Origin: Streptomyces antnestii
GTDB taxonomy: Bacteria > Actinomycetota > Actinomycetes > Streptomycetales > Streptomycetaceae
Assembly (NCBI RefSeq): GCF_004005495.1
Contig: NZ_RZYA01000001.1
Location: forward strand, 1,019,543-1,083,542
Direction of reading: 5' to 3'
DNA length: 64,000 nucleotides
Numbering within the stretch: position 1 is the stretch's first letter; each line of letters opens with the position of its first letter. Both the position numbers and the translations under genes were made by a program. Under the pieces are notes generated by a model, which saw nothing but the letters and a program-made list of their open reading frames with translations, made no database searches and was not told where the DNA came from. Positions 46,853 through 54,509 of this stretch are shown piece after piece.

Positions 46853-47464
46853 ATGAGTCGTTGGCAGGAACTGACCGGTGGCACATCCGGAGACGAGTAC
46901 GCCGCGCGCTTCGCCGCGCTGGCCCGCAGCGGCAAGGATGTGCATGGTGAGGCGCGTTTCTGTGCGGCTCTGGTGCCCGCGGGTGCGCGGGTGCTTGACG
47001 CCGGATGCGGTACCGGACGGGTCGCGATCCGGCTGGCGGAGCTGGGGTATGACTGCGTCGGGGTTGACCTCGACGACTCGATGCTGGACGTGGCGCGGGC
47101 TCACGCGCCGGAGCTGCCGTGGTTCCGGGCCGATCTCGCCCAGTTCGATCCGGCCCTGCTCGGCATCGCGGCGGACTTTGACCTCGTCGTCGCTGCCGGC
47201 AACGTCTTCCCGCTGCTGGCTGCCGGGACCGAGGCCGCGGTGGTCAAGCGCCTGGCCGGGGCTTTGCGTCCGGGCGGGCTGCTGGTCGCGGGCTTCGGCC
47301 TGGACGCCGCCCACTTGCCCGTGCCGCCCGGCATCAGGCTGCCGGAGTACGACGCGAGTTGCGCTGCGGCGGGCCTCGCCCTCGTCGACCGCTTCGCCAC
47401 CTGGGACGCCGAGGCCTACGACGGCGGTGGCTACGCCGTCAGTGTCCATCGCGCCAGCCCCTGA
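46853..47464 (+). CDS. Class I SAM-dependent methyltransferase
   Basis: A 203-residue methyltransferase. Motif I is ARVLDAGCGTGRVAIRLAEL, motif II GVDLDDSMLDVARAHAPELP, motif III/IV FDLVVAAGNVFPLLAAGTEA and RLAGALRPGGLLVAGFGLDA. ATG 46853 is preferred over 46784 because the family N-terminus SRWQELTGGTSGDEYAARFA begins there. Members of this Streptomyces group methylate unidentified small molecules. It is bounded by IS scars, possibly part of the integrative element ending at 47784. Confidence 0.9.
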   Translation: MSRWQELTGGTSGDEYAARFAALARSGKDVHGEARFCAALVPAGARVLDAGCGTGRVAIRLAELGYDCVGVDLDDSMLDVARAHAPELPWFRADLAQFDPALLGIAADFDLVVAAGNVFPLLAAGTEAAVVKRLAGALRPGGLLVAGFGLDAAHLPVPPGIRLPEYDASCAAAGLALVDRFATWDAEAYDGGGYAVSVHRASP

Positions 47465-47741
47465 CCCGGCTGCCCAGCTGCATAACCGCCGGGGTGAGCG
47501 CCAGGCCCGCTGCGTCGGAGTCCTGAGAGCCGAGAAGAAGCCAGCGCCCGCTGCGAGAACGTGATTGCCACGAGCGACACGTAAGGGTAAGGGTGGCTGA
47601 GGACTTGCAGTGGACGTGAGTGTGCGCCGGGGGGCTGGCTGGTGTTGGCAACAGTGTTGCTGGGCAGGGGAATTGAACCTCGGCGTGCGCGTACGGTCGG
47701 GAGCGACAGCGGGATTCTGTCAGTAGCCTCGAACTGCACGC

Positions 47742-47784
47742 CTGGGGGTCAAGGGGTCGCAGGTTCAAATCCTGTCGTCCCGAC
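47742..47784 (+). other. 3' half of tRNA-Pro(GGG): attachment-site scar
   Basis: CTGGGGG (anticodon loop with GGG), TCAAG (3' anticodon stem), T-arm GCAGGTTCAAATCCTGT, and CGTCCCGA ending the acceptor. The 5' half is absent: upstream bases GCACG cannot pair with TCAAG. Integrative elements usually recombine in the anticodon/T-arm half of tRNA genes and leave exactly this duplicate. The intact tRNA gene should be elsewhere in the genome. Confidence 0.75.
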
Positions 47785-48102
47785 TTGTGTTGTCGCAGGT
47801 CGGAGGCCGTTCTCTCGTGATCGAGAGGGCGGCCTTTCGTGTTTCCGGGGGTGTGGTGGTCGCGGTGTGGTCGCACGTCTCGGGTGCGGCTGGTTCGCGG
47901 AGGTGCTGAAGGCGGGCGGGGCGGGGGTGCGTAGCCGGTGGAGGGTTTCGCGGAGGCTGTGGTTGTGGTCGCGGGGTGGTCGCAGCCACGTCGGTCGGTT
48001 TGTTGAGAGACCGGTGGTCGTGGCTTGGGTGAGGGTGTGGTCGATGGTGTCGACGGTTTCGCGTGCGGCCTGTTGGGTGAGGTGGCTGTAGAGGTTCGCG
48101 GT
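47749..48102 (-). pseudogene. Tyrosine integrase C-terminal fragment
   Basis: Minus-strand residues TANLYSHLTQQAARETVDTI, DHTLTQATTTGLSTNRPTWL, RPPRDHNHSLRETLHRLRTP, then a Pro-rich tail to a stop inside the tRNA scar (47749-47751). TxxLYxHLTxxxxREA/TVDxID is the helix after the catalytic Tyr of phage-type integrases. The catalytic part was removed where the transposase at 48103 starts. An int gene ending in its own att site is the hallmark of actinomycete integrative plasmids and ICEs. Confidence 0.7.
47805..47845 (+). terminator. Hairpin terminator after the tRNA scar
   Basis: GGCCGTTCTCTCG (47805-47817) pairs with CGAGAGGGCGGCC (47822-47834), two G-U pairs, 4-nt loop, then TTTCGTGTTTC. 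It is probably the original tRNA terminator carried along in the duplicated 3' end. Confidence 0.6.
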
Positions 48103-48976
48103 GGTCTTGGTTCCAGATCAAGGTGCGGTCGAGGAGCTCATGTCTGCAGGTCTGCACCCAACGTTCCATGATTGAGTTCATCCGGGGAACGCGGATGCCG
48201 GTGGTGACGATCTCGATGCCCTCGGCGGCGAAGACGGCGTCGAACGCGTGGGTGTACTTGCTGTCGCGGTCCCTGATCAGGTACGCGATCGTGGCACCAG
48301 CGTCCTGAAGGTCCATCACCAGGTTCCTGGCGGCCTTGGTGACCCGAGCTGCGGTGGGGTGGCTGGTCACGCCGAGGACGCGGACGCGGCGGTTGGCATG
48401 TTCGATGACGGCGAAGACGTACAGGGTCGCCCCACTGAGCGTGGTGGCGGTGAAGAAGTCGCAGGCCAGGATGCCGTGGGCTTGGCTACGCAGGAAGGCG
48501 GCCCAGCTCTGGCGGTCGCGTTCGGGCGCGGGCTCGATCCCGTGTGCTCGGAGGATCTCCCACAGGGTGGAGGGTGGGACCTTGATGCCGAGGGCGGCGA
48601 GTTCGCCGTGAATGCGCCGGTAGCCCCAGCCTGGATTCTCGTGCGCCAGGCACGGGACGAGAGCCTGGATGGCGCGGCGGGTCGGCGGTCTGCCGGCCCG
48701 CCTGCGGCGGGAGGCATCGGCGTGGCGGCGGCGCATGAGGTCGCGGTGCCACCGCAGGATTGTGTCCGGTGAGACGATCAGGCGCAGCTGCCGCAGCTTG
48801 GGCCTGGGCATCCGGTGGAGGAGCGCAGCGAGGAAGGCTCGGTCGGCCGCGGTGATACGCGGCCTGTCGATCTGGCGCTGCAGGACGGCCACTTGGTGGC
48901 GCAGCGTCAATATCTCGATCTCCTTGTCGACCTCGCTCATAGGAAGCAGCCGCATGAAGGCGAACACGCTCGACAC
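48103..48976 (-). pseudogene. DDE-integrase transposase lacking its C-terminus
   Basis: Readable from VDKEIEILTLRHQVAVLQRQ, ITAADRAFLAALLHRMPRPK, NPGWGYRRIHGELAALGIKV, ILACDFFTATTLSGATLYVF, YLIRDRDSKYTHAFDAVFAA to MNSIMERWVQTCRHELLDRT and LIWNQ. All three catalytic acids are intact (D in CDFF, D in RDRD, E in MERW), but the last 40 residues are replaced by the integrase fragment. The HTH is complete. It is the insertion that truncated the integrase gene, or both were joined by a later deletion. Confidence 0.85.
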
Positions 48977-49084
48977 GGCGAGGTAGGTCAGTCGCAGCAG
49001 CACGATCCAGCAGCCTGACACGCCTATCCGGCAACGTCGGCCACTCACAAGAACACGCAGGTCACGGACTATGGACGGAGTATT

Positions 49085-49403
49085 CGGCACCCGCACGGTC
49101 GCGCGCCGCCCTGGGGCCGCTTGCCACCAGCGAGCATCCCGAACTCCTACTACCCGGCCAGCCCGCCAGCCGCCCACGCAGCCCCGAGGCGCTGTCGGGA
49201 CAACTCTTGAAGCACGGCCTGCCCACCATCGCCGCCGCAACACGGCCCTGTTCGGCATGGCCGGGGAACTCCCGCCGATCATCATCAGTGACCTCTTCGG
49301 CGTCCACAGAAACACCGCGAACCAGTGGGCGGCGCTCGCCCAGGACAGCTGGGCCGGCTACCTCGCGGCCCTGAACAGCGAAGCTGCTGGCAGGCACGAG
49401 TAA
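49085..49403 (+). pseudogene. Recombinase C-terminal remnant (Tn554-like)
   Basis: A first frame gives APARSRAALGPLATSEHPEL, LLPGQPASRPRSPEALSGQL, LKHGLPTIAA; a shift near 49230 leads to RNTALFGMAGELPPIIISDL, FGVHRNTANQWAALAQDSWA, GYLAALNSEAAGRHE. It is the same HTH-type tail as at 20849-21100 but on the plus strand. No catalytic domain remains. Confidence 0.55.
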
Positions 49404-49502
49404 CGAAGCCGATCTCGGAACTGCCCAGCGCCCTGGGCGCCCCCTCCCGAAGCTGCACGGAGATCGAGAGGGCGGCGCGACCAAGTTCATGAGCATCGGA
49501 GA

Positions 49503-51032
49503 TCAGGCTGGCGGCGTGTCCTCGTGAAGGCGTGGGAACAGCGGCTGTGCTGCGGGCAGAAGCCTCTCGACCGTTGTCAGCTGTCCGGTGATCCGCGTGG
49601 CGGCATCTGGGATGAACGGGCGTAGTTCGTCGGCCAGCACGCGGCACGCTGTGACCAGCGTGCCGAGGACGGTGTCGAGTTGCTTCGGTGCTTCACCGTT
49701 GCCTCTGCGCTCTTCCCGAGCCAGCTCCCAAGGCCGGGTCGCGTCAATACATCGATTGGCCTCCTCCAAGATTTCCCAGACAGCGTGGATGGCACGGCGG
49801 AAGTCGAAGTCGGCCAGGGCGGCATCGACGAGGCCAGGCGCCTTCCGGCAAACGTCCACCAGCGCCAGCTCCCCGGGATTTACCGGCGCAGAGGCGGGGA
49901 CAATCCCGCCGCGAAAGCGGTGAACCATGGTCACGATGCGGTGGACGAGGTTGCCCAGCCCTCCCGCGAAATCCGCATCCGCGCGCGTGGTCAGCCGGTC
50001 GGGCGTGAAGTCCGCATCCCCGACCCGGGGCACATCGCGCAGGAGCCACCAGCGCAACGCATCGGTGCCATATGTTGCGGCCAGCGCAGCCGGGTCGACG
50101 GTGGTTCCGGCGGACTTGCTGATCTTGCGGCCGTCGACGGTGAGGTAGTCGTGGACCAGGATATCGGTGGGCAGCGGGAGCCCGGCAGACAACAGCATGG
50201 CCGGCCAGTACACGGCGTGGAAGCGCACCACTCCCTTGCCGACCAGGTGGACGCGGCGCTCGCTGGTTTCCCACCACTGGTTGTAGGTGCTGTCATCGGT
50301 GCCGTAACCGAGGCTGGTGACGTAGTTACCGAGGGCGTCCCACCACACATAGACGACCTGACTCGGGTCGTCCGGCACGGGAATGCCCCAGCCGCGGGCG
50401 CGGCTGTGGGAGCGGGAGACGGAGAAGTCGTGCAGGCCACGTTCGATCAGGGCGAGGACCTCGTTGCGGCGGGCTGCGGGCTCGATGCGCAGGTCGCCGC
50501 TCGAGATCAGTTGATGCAGGCGGTCGGCGTAGCGGGAAAGCCGGAAGAACCAGTTCTCTTCCGCGACGAGCTGCGGTTCGGTGCCATGCTCGCCGCACCG
50601 TCCTTCGACCAGTTCGTCGGGGGTGTAGAACTGCTCGCAGCCGACGCAGTAAAGGCCTTCGTACTCTTTGCGATAGAGGTCGCCGGACGCTGCGCACTGG
50701 CGCCACAGTCGTTCGACTCCGACGCGGTGACGTGGGTCGCTGCTGGTGCGGATGAAGTCGTCGAATGAGAGTGCCAGTGGGCCACGCAGGGCGGCGAACG
50801 CGTCGGCGTTGCGGTCGACGAACGACTGCACGTCGATGCCGGCCGTTTCGGCGGCCAGGACGTTCTTCAGAGAGTTGTCGTCGGTTCCGCTGAGCAGCCG
50901 GACCTGTTCGCCCCGTTGGCGGTGGTGACGGGCCAATGTGTCAGCTTGGACGAGTTCCAGGGCGAAGCCCAGGTGCGGGCGGGCGTTGACGTAGGGAATG
51001 GTCGTGGTGATGTAGCGGCGTCGTGCGGTCAT
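49503..51032 (-). CDS. metG: Methionyl-tRNA synthetase, additional short copy
   Basis: A 509-residue class I synthetase charging tRNA-Met. HIGH motif as PYVNARPHLGFALELVQADT, KMSKS motif as DGRKISKSAGTTVDP, the connective peptide with a partial zinc knuckle YCVGCEQFYTPDELVEGRCG, and VVYVWWDALGNYVTSLGY. The C-terminal anticodon-binding domain has LGNLVHRIVTMVHRFRGGIV. GGTAGGAGG precedes ATG 51032. It lacks the C-terminal dimerisation/tRBD extension. Streptomyces normally has a housekeeping metG; this copy in an IS-rich region, preceded by a strong leader hairpin, may be a resistance or specialised paralogue, which is inference. Confidence 0.93.
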   Translation of the reverse strand: MTARRRYITTTIPYVNARPHLGFALELVQADTLARHHRQRGEQVRLLSGTDDNSLKNVLAAETAGIDVQSFVDRNADAFAALRGPLALSFDDFIRTSSDPRHRVGVERLWRQCAASGDLYRKEYEGLYCVGCEQFYTPDELVEGRCGEHGTEPQLVAEENWFFRLSRYADRLHQLISSGDLRIEPAARRNEVLALIERGLHDFSVSRSHSRARGWGIPVPDDPSQVVYVWWDALGNYVTSLGYGTDDSTYNQWWETSERRVHLVGKGVVRFHAVYWPAMLLSAGLPLPTDILVHDYLTVDGRKISKSAGTTVDPAALAATYGTDALRWWLLRDVPRVGDADFTPDRLTTRADADFAGGLGNLVHRIVTMVHRFRGGIVPASAPVNPGELALVDVCRKAPGLVDAALADFDFRRAIHAVWEILEEANRCIDATRPWELAREERRGNGEAPKQLDTVLGTLVTACRVLADELRPFIPDAATRITGQLTTVERLLPAAQPLFPRLHEDTPPA

Positions 51033-51073
51033 CGGTCCTCCTACCGGGTAGCGAGGCCTGGTCGCACAACAAT

Positions 51074-51096
51074 CGAGGCCCCGTCCCGGGGCCTCG
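51074..51096 (-). promoter_or_regulatory. Leader hairpin upstream of the methionyl-tRNA synthetase gene
   Basis: CGAGGCCCCG and CGGGGCCTCG form a perfect 10-bp stem with a 3-nt loop, 42 bp before the start. In the direction of the gene it is followed by ATTGTTGTG, only moderately U-rich. It could be an attenuator, an antiterminator-controlled element or a terminator of an upstream transcript. No convincing T-box signature was found on the gene strand. Confidence 0.5.
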
Positions 51097-51516
51097 GATT
51101 CGGTACGCGTCCGTTCTCAGCAGCCCCGTCGGCGGGGCATCATCCAGTGCTGAGGCGAAAGCGTGATCATGGATGCGAGGGTAGCAACAGAGCGACGTCG
51201 CAGCACGCTATTTCCACCCCATCGTGGCAGCCGCACGCACCGGGGCATCCGGGGCAGCGCTGGGCGAGGCAGGCATTACCCGGTCCCCACGCACGCCGAA
51301 TTGCGCACGGTTAGAACACCGCCTCTTCACCAGTAGGACCTGACAGCACCGCGAAAGCAACGGCACACGGTCAAGCGTATCTACGAGCGGTTGCTAGACG
51401 AGCACAGCGCGGTACCCGACCAATGCAGGGGCATGGGCAGCCGCCTCCCTGCGAGTGGCCGAGATGCCCGGCACTCCGGCCTGCGTCAGCGGAGAGGTGT
51501 CGCCTAGGGCCTGTCT
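51097..51516. other. 420-bp spacer without a supported gene
   Basis: This spacer holds the presumed promoter and leader of the synthetase gene on the right and the 3' flank of the TetR gene on the left. Frames on both strands are short and Arg/Pro-rich without motifs. No IS end is apparent. Confidence 0.5.
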
Positions 51517-52140
51517 TCAAATTCCCGTCTGCCCGGCGAGTCCGGCCGGAGCTCCGGCGCCCCGCAGCAATGTGTCCACGACGCGGGTGGCGAGCGAATC
51601 CGTGTCGCCACCTCCCGCCCCCTCCTTGGCTGCCTCGTGGATGAGGGCGTAGTAGACGCGCCGGGTCCAGTCGAGGTCGATGTCGGGGCGGAGCACGCCC
51701 GCCTCCTGGGATCGGCTGAAGAGCCGGATGCAGGTGGCCCGGACCTCGGCGTGGATGCGGGCCGCCTCGGGGTGGGCGTCGTCGGCCGTGCGGTTCATGG
51801 CGAACGACCAGTCGGTCTTCACGCGGAGGACGTTGGCCGTGACCTGGTAGAGGGCGACGAGCGGCGGGGCGGCGTCCGGGCGGGCGCTGTCGACGGCGTC
51901 CGCGAACTGGCGGGCGGCCCAGCCGGTGAGCTCGTCCAGGAGCGCCTCACGGGTGGCGAATCGGCGGTGGACCGTGGTCCGGGCGACGCCGGCGGCCTGG
52001 GCGAGCTGCCCCATGGTCGCCGCCGGGTCGGCGGCCAGGACGCGCTCGGCCGCTTCCAGAATCGTTTGCACGGTCCGCTCGGTGTCGGCCCGAAGGGGTC
52101 GTTTTGCCTGCTGTTCCATCTGTTGCTTGTGCGCCGTCAC
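51517..52140 (-). CDS. TetR-family regulator
   Basis: A 207-residue repressor. The N-terminal HTH is RTVQTILEAAERVLAADPAA, TMGQLAQAAGVARTTVHRRF, ATREALLDELTGWA; the rest is a helical ligand domain (LYQVTANVLRVKTDWSFAMN). Start is GTG 52140; ATG at codon 8 is an alternative. It is divergent from the aldo-keto reductase gene with a 24-bp palindrome between them, so it most likely controls that gene and itself. Confidence 0.92.
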   Translation of the reverse strand: MTAHKQQMEQQAKRPLRADTERTVQTILEAAERVLAADPAATMGQLAQAAGVARTTVHRRFATREALLDELTGWAARQFADAVDSARPDAAPPLVALYQVTANVLRVKTDWSFAMNRTADDAHPEAARIHAEVRATCIRLFSRSQEAGVLRPDIDLDWTRRVYYALIHEAAKEGAGGGDTDSLATRVVDTLLRGAGAPAGLAGQTGI

Positions 52141-52176
52141 ACCGACACGCTACATCCGCACTCCCTCAGAACTCAT

Positions 52177-52200
52177 ACTTGCATCACGTGTGTTGCATGT
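52177..52200. promoter_or_regulatory. Candidate TetR operator
   Basis: ACTTGCATCACG followed by TGTGTTGCATGT is an imperfect 24-bp palindrome (half-site ACWTGCAWCAC) centred in the 138-bp divergent spacer. Four mismatched pairs. Length and location are typical of TetR-family operators. Confidence 0.6.
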
Positions 52201-52278
52201 CTTAGGTTCATGGCGTCGGAGAGGTAGCAACTCCGGGCCCCGTTCGCGGGGAGAGGCGACATCAAGGAGCAGTGAGTG

Positions 52279-53325
52279 ATGCAGCACAGGAAGCTGGGCC
52301 GCACCGGCATATCGGTCAGCAAGTTCGCGCTGGGCACCCTGCGCCTGGGCGAGTGGGGGAACGCAGATCACGACGACGCGGCCCGGCTGATCCACACGGC
52401 CCTGGACGCCGGGATCAATCTCATCGACACCGCCGACCAGTACTCGGGCGGCGAAGCCGAACAGATCGTGGGCAAGGCCATCCGTGACCGCCGCGACGAA
52501 GTCGTACTCGCGACGAAGGGACACTTCCCGGTCCGCTTCAAGGACGAGAACCCCAACCGGCAGGGAAACTCCCGCCGTTGGCTCACCAAGGCCGTCGACG
52601 ACAGCCTGCGCCGCCTGGACACCGACCGCATCGACCTCTACCAGGTACACCGCCCGGACCCGAGCACGGATATCGACGAGACACTCTCGGTCCTGTCCGA
52701 CCTGGTGCGCGCAGGCAAGATCATGGCCATCGGGACCTCGGACTTCCCCGCCGAACAACTCGTCGAGGCCCAGTGGACCGCCGACCGCCGGAGCCACATC
52801 CCCTTCCGCACCGAGCAGCCCCCGTACTCCGTCTTCGTGCGCGGCATCGAGGCGGATGTTCTGCCCACCGCGCAGAAGTACGGACTCGGCGTGCTGACCT
52901 GGAGTCCACTCAACAGCGGCTGGCTGACCGGGCAGTTCCGCCGCGGCAAGCCGATCGAGATGAACCACTTCCGGCAGGCGGTCGCCCACAAGTTCAACCT
53001 CGACCTGCCGGGCAATCAGCGCAAACTCGACGCCGTCGAGCGCCTGTCGGCCCTGGCGGACGAGGCGGGTATCTCCCTGACGCACCTGGCGCTCGCCTTC
53101 GCGTCGACCCATCCGGGCATCACCTCGGTGATCCTCGGCGCCCGCACGGTCGAGCAGCTCACCGACCAGCTCGCCGCCGCCGAGATCCGCCTCGACGACG
53201 AGATCCTCGACCGCATCGACGAGTTCGTCGCCCCCGGTGTCACGCTCAACCCCACGGACATCGACTACAGGCGGCCGGCCCTGACCGATGCCGAGCAGCG
53301 CCGCAGGCCCGCCCACCACCGCTGA
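52279..53325 (+). CDS. Aldo/keto reductase
   Basis: A 348-residue NADPH-dependent carbonyl reductase of the AKR TIM-barrel type. N-terminal MQHRKLGRTGISVSKFALGT, catalytic Asp/Tyr in INLIDTADQYSGGEAE, Lys in VVLATKGHF, His in DLYQVHRPDPS; C-terminal NADPH site SVILGARTVEQLTDQLAAAE. AAGGAG lies upstream of both GTG 52276 and ATG 52279; the second gives the canonical N-terminus. It is divergent from TetR, suggesting inducible detoxification or a secondary-metabolite step. Confidence 0.93.
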   Translation: MQHRKLGRTGISVSKFALGTLRLGEWGNADHDDAARLIHTALDAGINLIDTADQYSGGEAEQIVGKAIRDRRDEVVLATKGHFPVRFKDENPNRQGNSRRWLTKAVDDSLRRLDTDRIDLYQVHRPDPSTDIDETLSVLSDLVRAGKIMAIGTSDFPAEQLVEAQWTADRRSHIPFRTEQPPYSVFVRGIEADVLPTAQKYGLGVLTWSPLNSGWLTGQFRRGKPIEMNHFRQAVAHKFNLDLPGNQRKLDAVERLSALADEAGISLTHLALAFASTHPGITSVILGARTVEQLTDQLAAAEIRLDDEILDRIDEFVAPGVTLNPTDIDYRRPALTDAEQRRRPAHHR

Positions 53326-53389
53326 CGGCGGTCCGCCTGCGACGAGATCCTGCGGCGCACACCGGATCAGGCTACGACCCTTAAAGTGA

Positions 53390-53820
53390 TCTTGAATGTT
53401 GGATCACGGCCGGGTGATACGTCGTGATACGTCGCCGTGAACTGTCTGATGAGGAGTGGAAGTTCGTCCGTCCACTGCTGCCTGAGTCCTTGCGGGGGCG
53501 GAAGCGGTTGGACGACCGGACCGTGTTCAACGGGATCGTGTGGAAGTTCCGGGCGGGCACGGCCTGGCGGGATGTGCCCGAGCGGTATGGCCCATGGGCC
53601 ACGCTGCACACACGGTTTCGCCGGTGGGCTCTGGACGGCACCTTCGAGCGGATGCTCGAGGCCGCCCAGGCCCGGGCGGATGCGGCTGGGGAGGTCGACT
53701 GGCTGGTGTCGGTCGACTCCACCGTCGTGCGGGCCCATCAGCATTCCGCCGGAGCCCGAAATGGGGGGTCCGCAGCCCCGGCCTCGGACGTTCCCGGGGC
53801 GGCCTGACCAGCAAGATCCA
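53390..53820 (+). pseudogene. IS5-family transposase, N-terminal part, frameshifted
   Basis: From about 53424 the frame reads IRRRELSDEEWKFVRPLLPE, KRLDDRTVFNGIVWKFRAGT, AWRDVPERYGPWATLHTRFR, DWLVSVDSTVVRAHQHSAGA (first catalytic Asp), then shifts near 53770 into GLGRSRGGLTSKIHLAC. The rest of the catalytic domain is lost. The preceding TGATCTTGAATGTTGGATCA is probably near the IS end. Confidence 0.82.
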
Positions 53821-53911
53821 TCTGGCCTGCGCGCCTTTGGCCGCGACGCCGGCCCCACCGTCAACAACAACTGCATCCGCAACGGCCCGACCACCCCATC
53901 GCCAGTCCTTC

Positions 53912-53974
53912 CCACGAACGGATCAAGCGCCGACAACGCCTCGGCGGTCTCATCAATGAGTGGTGTGCATCGTG
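53912..53974 (+). pseudogene. DDE-transposase extreme C-terminus
   Basis: SHERIKRRQRLGGLINEWCA followed by a stop: the tail of an integrase-type transposase fused behind the IS5 fragment. Confidence 0.55.
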
Positions 53975-54050
53975 AAGTTGCTGGTCACGGGTCTGGTGTG
54001 CGCAGGATTCTGGATGCTCGTGCTGGGTGGGGCCGGATGACTTTGGTGAA

Positions 54051-54190
54051 GATCGTCGGTCAGCGGACGACTTTGCGGTTCGTCAGGACGAGCAGGGTCC
54101 TGACCAGGGCAGTCGCCCACTTCGGGTCGGTGCGTACCTTGCCGAGCACGCGCCAGTTCTTGAGGTGGGCGATTGGTCTGGTGCCGGGTG
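54051..54190 (-). pseudogene. IS5-like transposase C-terminal remnant
   Basis: APGTRPIAHLKNWRVLGKVR, TDPKWATALVRTLLVLTNRK, VVR and stop at about 54060. IAHLKNWR is the conserved end of DDE_Tnp_4 transposases. Nothing upstream continues it. Confidence 0.55.
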
Positions 54191-54509
54191 CTTAACGCAC
54201 CGAGCTGTGGCATGGAGTAGCCGGACGGGCCGACCCGCCCCGATCAGCATCACCAGGTGTCCACGCCGACGGAAATGCGGGCGGCCCGCACGTCCCCCAG
54301 GTAGCCGCGGGGCCACGAGGTCTGGTGTGCAGCGGGCAGCGGGTCCCTGATGGCGCTGGAGGCCGACGATGTGCCGGACGACCACCTTCGCTTCGGCCAG
54401 GCCGCGGACCTGCCCTTGCGCGTCAGTCAGCAGGTCGGCGTCTGGAGCAGATGCACGTCCTCGTGCCCGGCACTGCAATCAGCGCCGGGCGTCAAGAAGG
54501 CCGGTACGC
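54191..54509. other. About 320 bp without a recognisable gene
   Basis: Lies between the IS5-like tail and the Mur ligase stop. Frames on both strands are short; none shows a motif or ribosome-binding site. It is probably decayed mobile DNA. Confidence 0.45.

Noticed and set aside
47655..47700. Possible second tRNA on the minus strand (GGTTCAATTCCC within 47670-47690)
   Set aside because: The T-loop-like string is present but the flanking T-stem does not pair and no acceptor or anticodon arms could be found.
47439..47876. Minus-strand frame containing SGRQDLNLRPLDPQ
   Set aside because: This string is the translation of the reverse strand of the tRNA-Pro 3' half and is a well-known spurious annotation, not a gene.
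51160..51220. T-box-like string AGGGTAGCAACAGAGCG near the methionyl-tRNA synthetase gene
   Set aside because: It lies on the strand opposite to the gene and only loosely resembles AGGGTGGNACCGCG, so it cannot act on that transcript.
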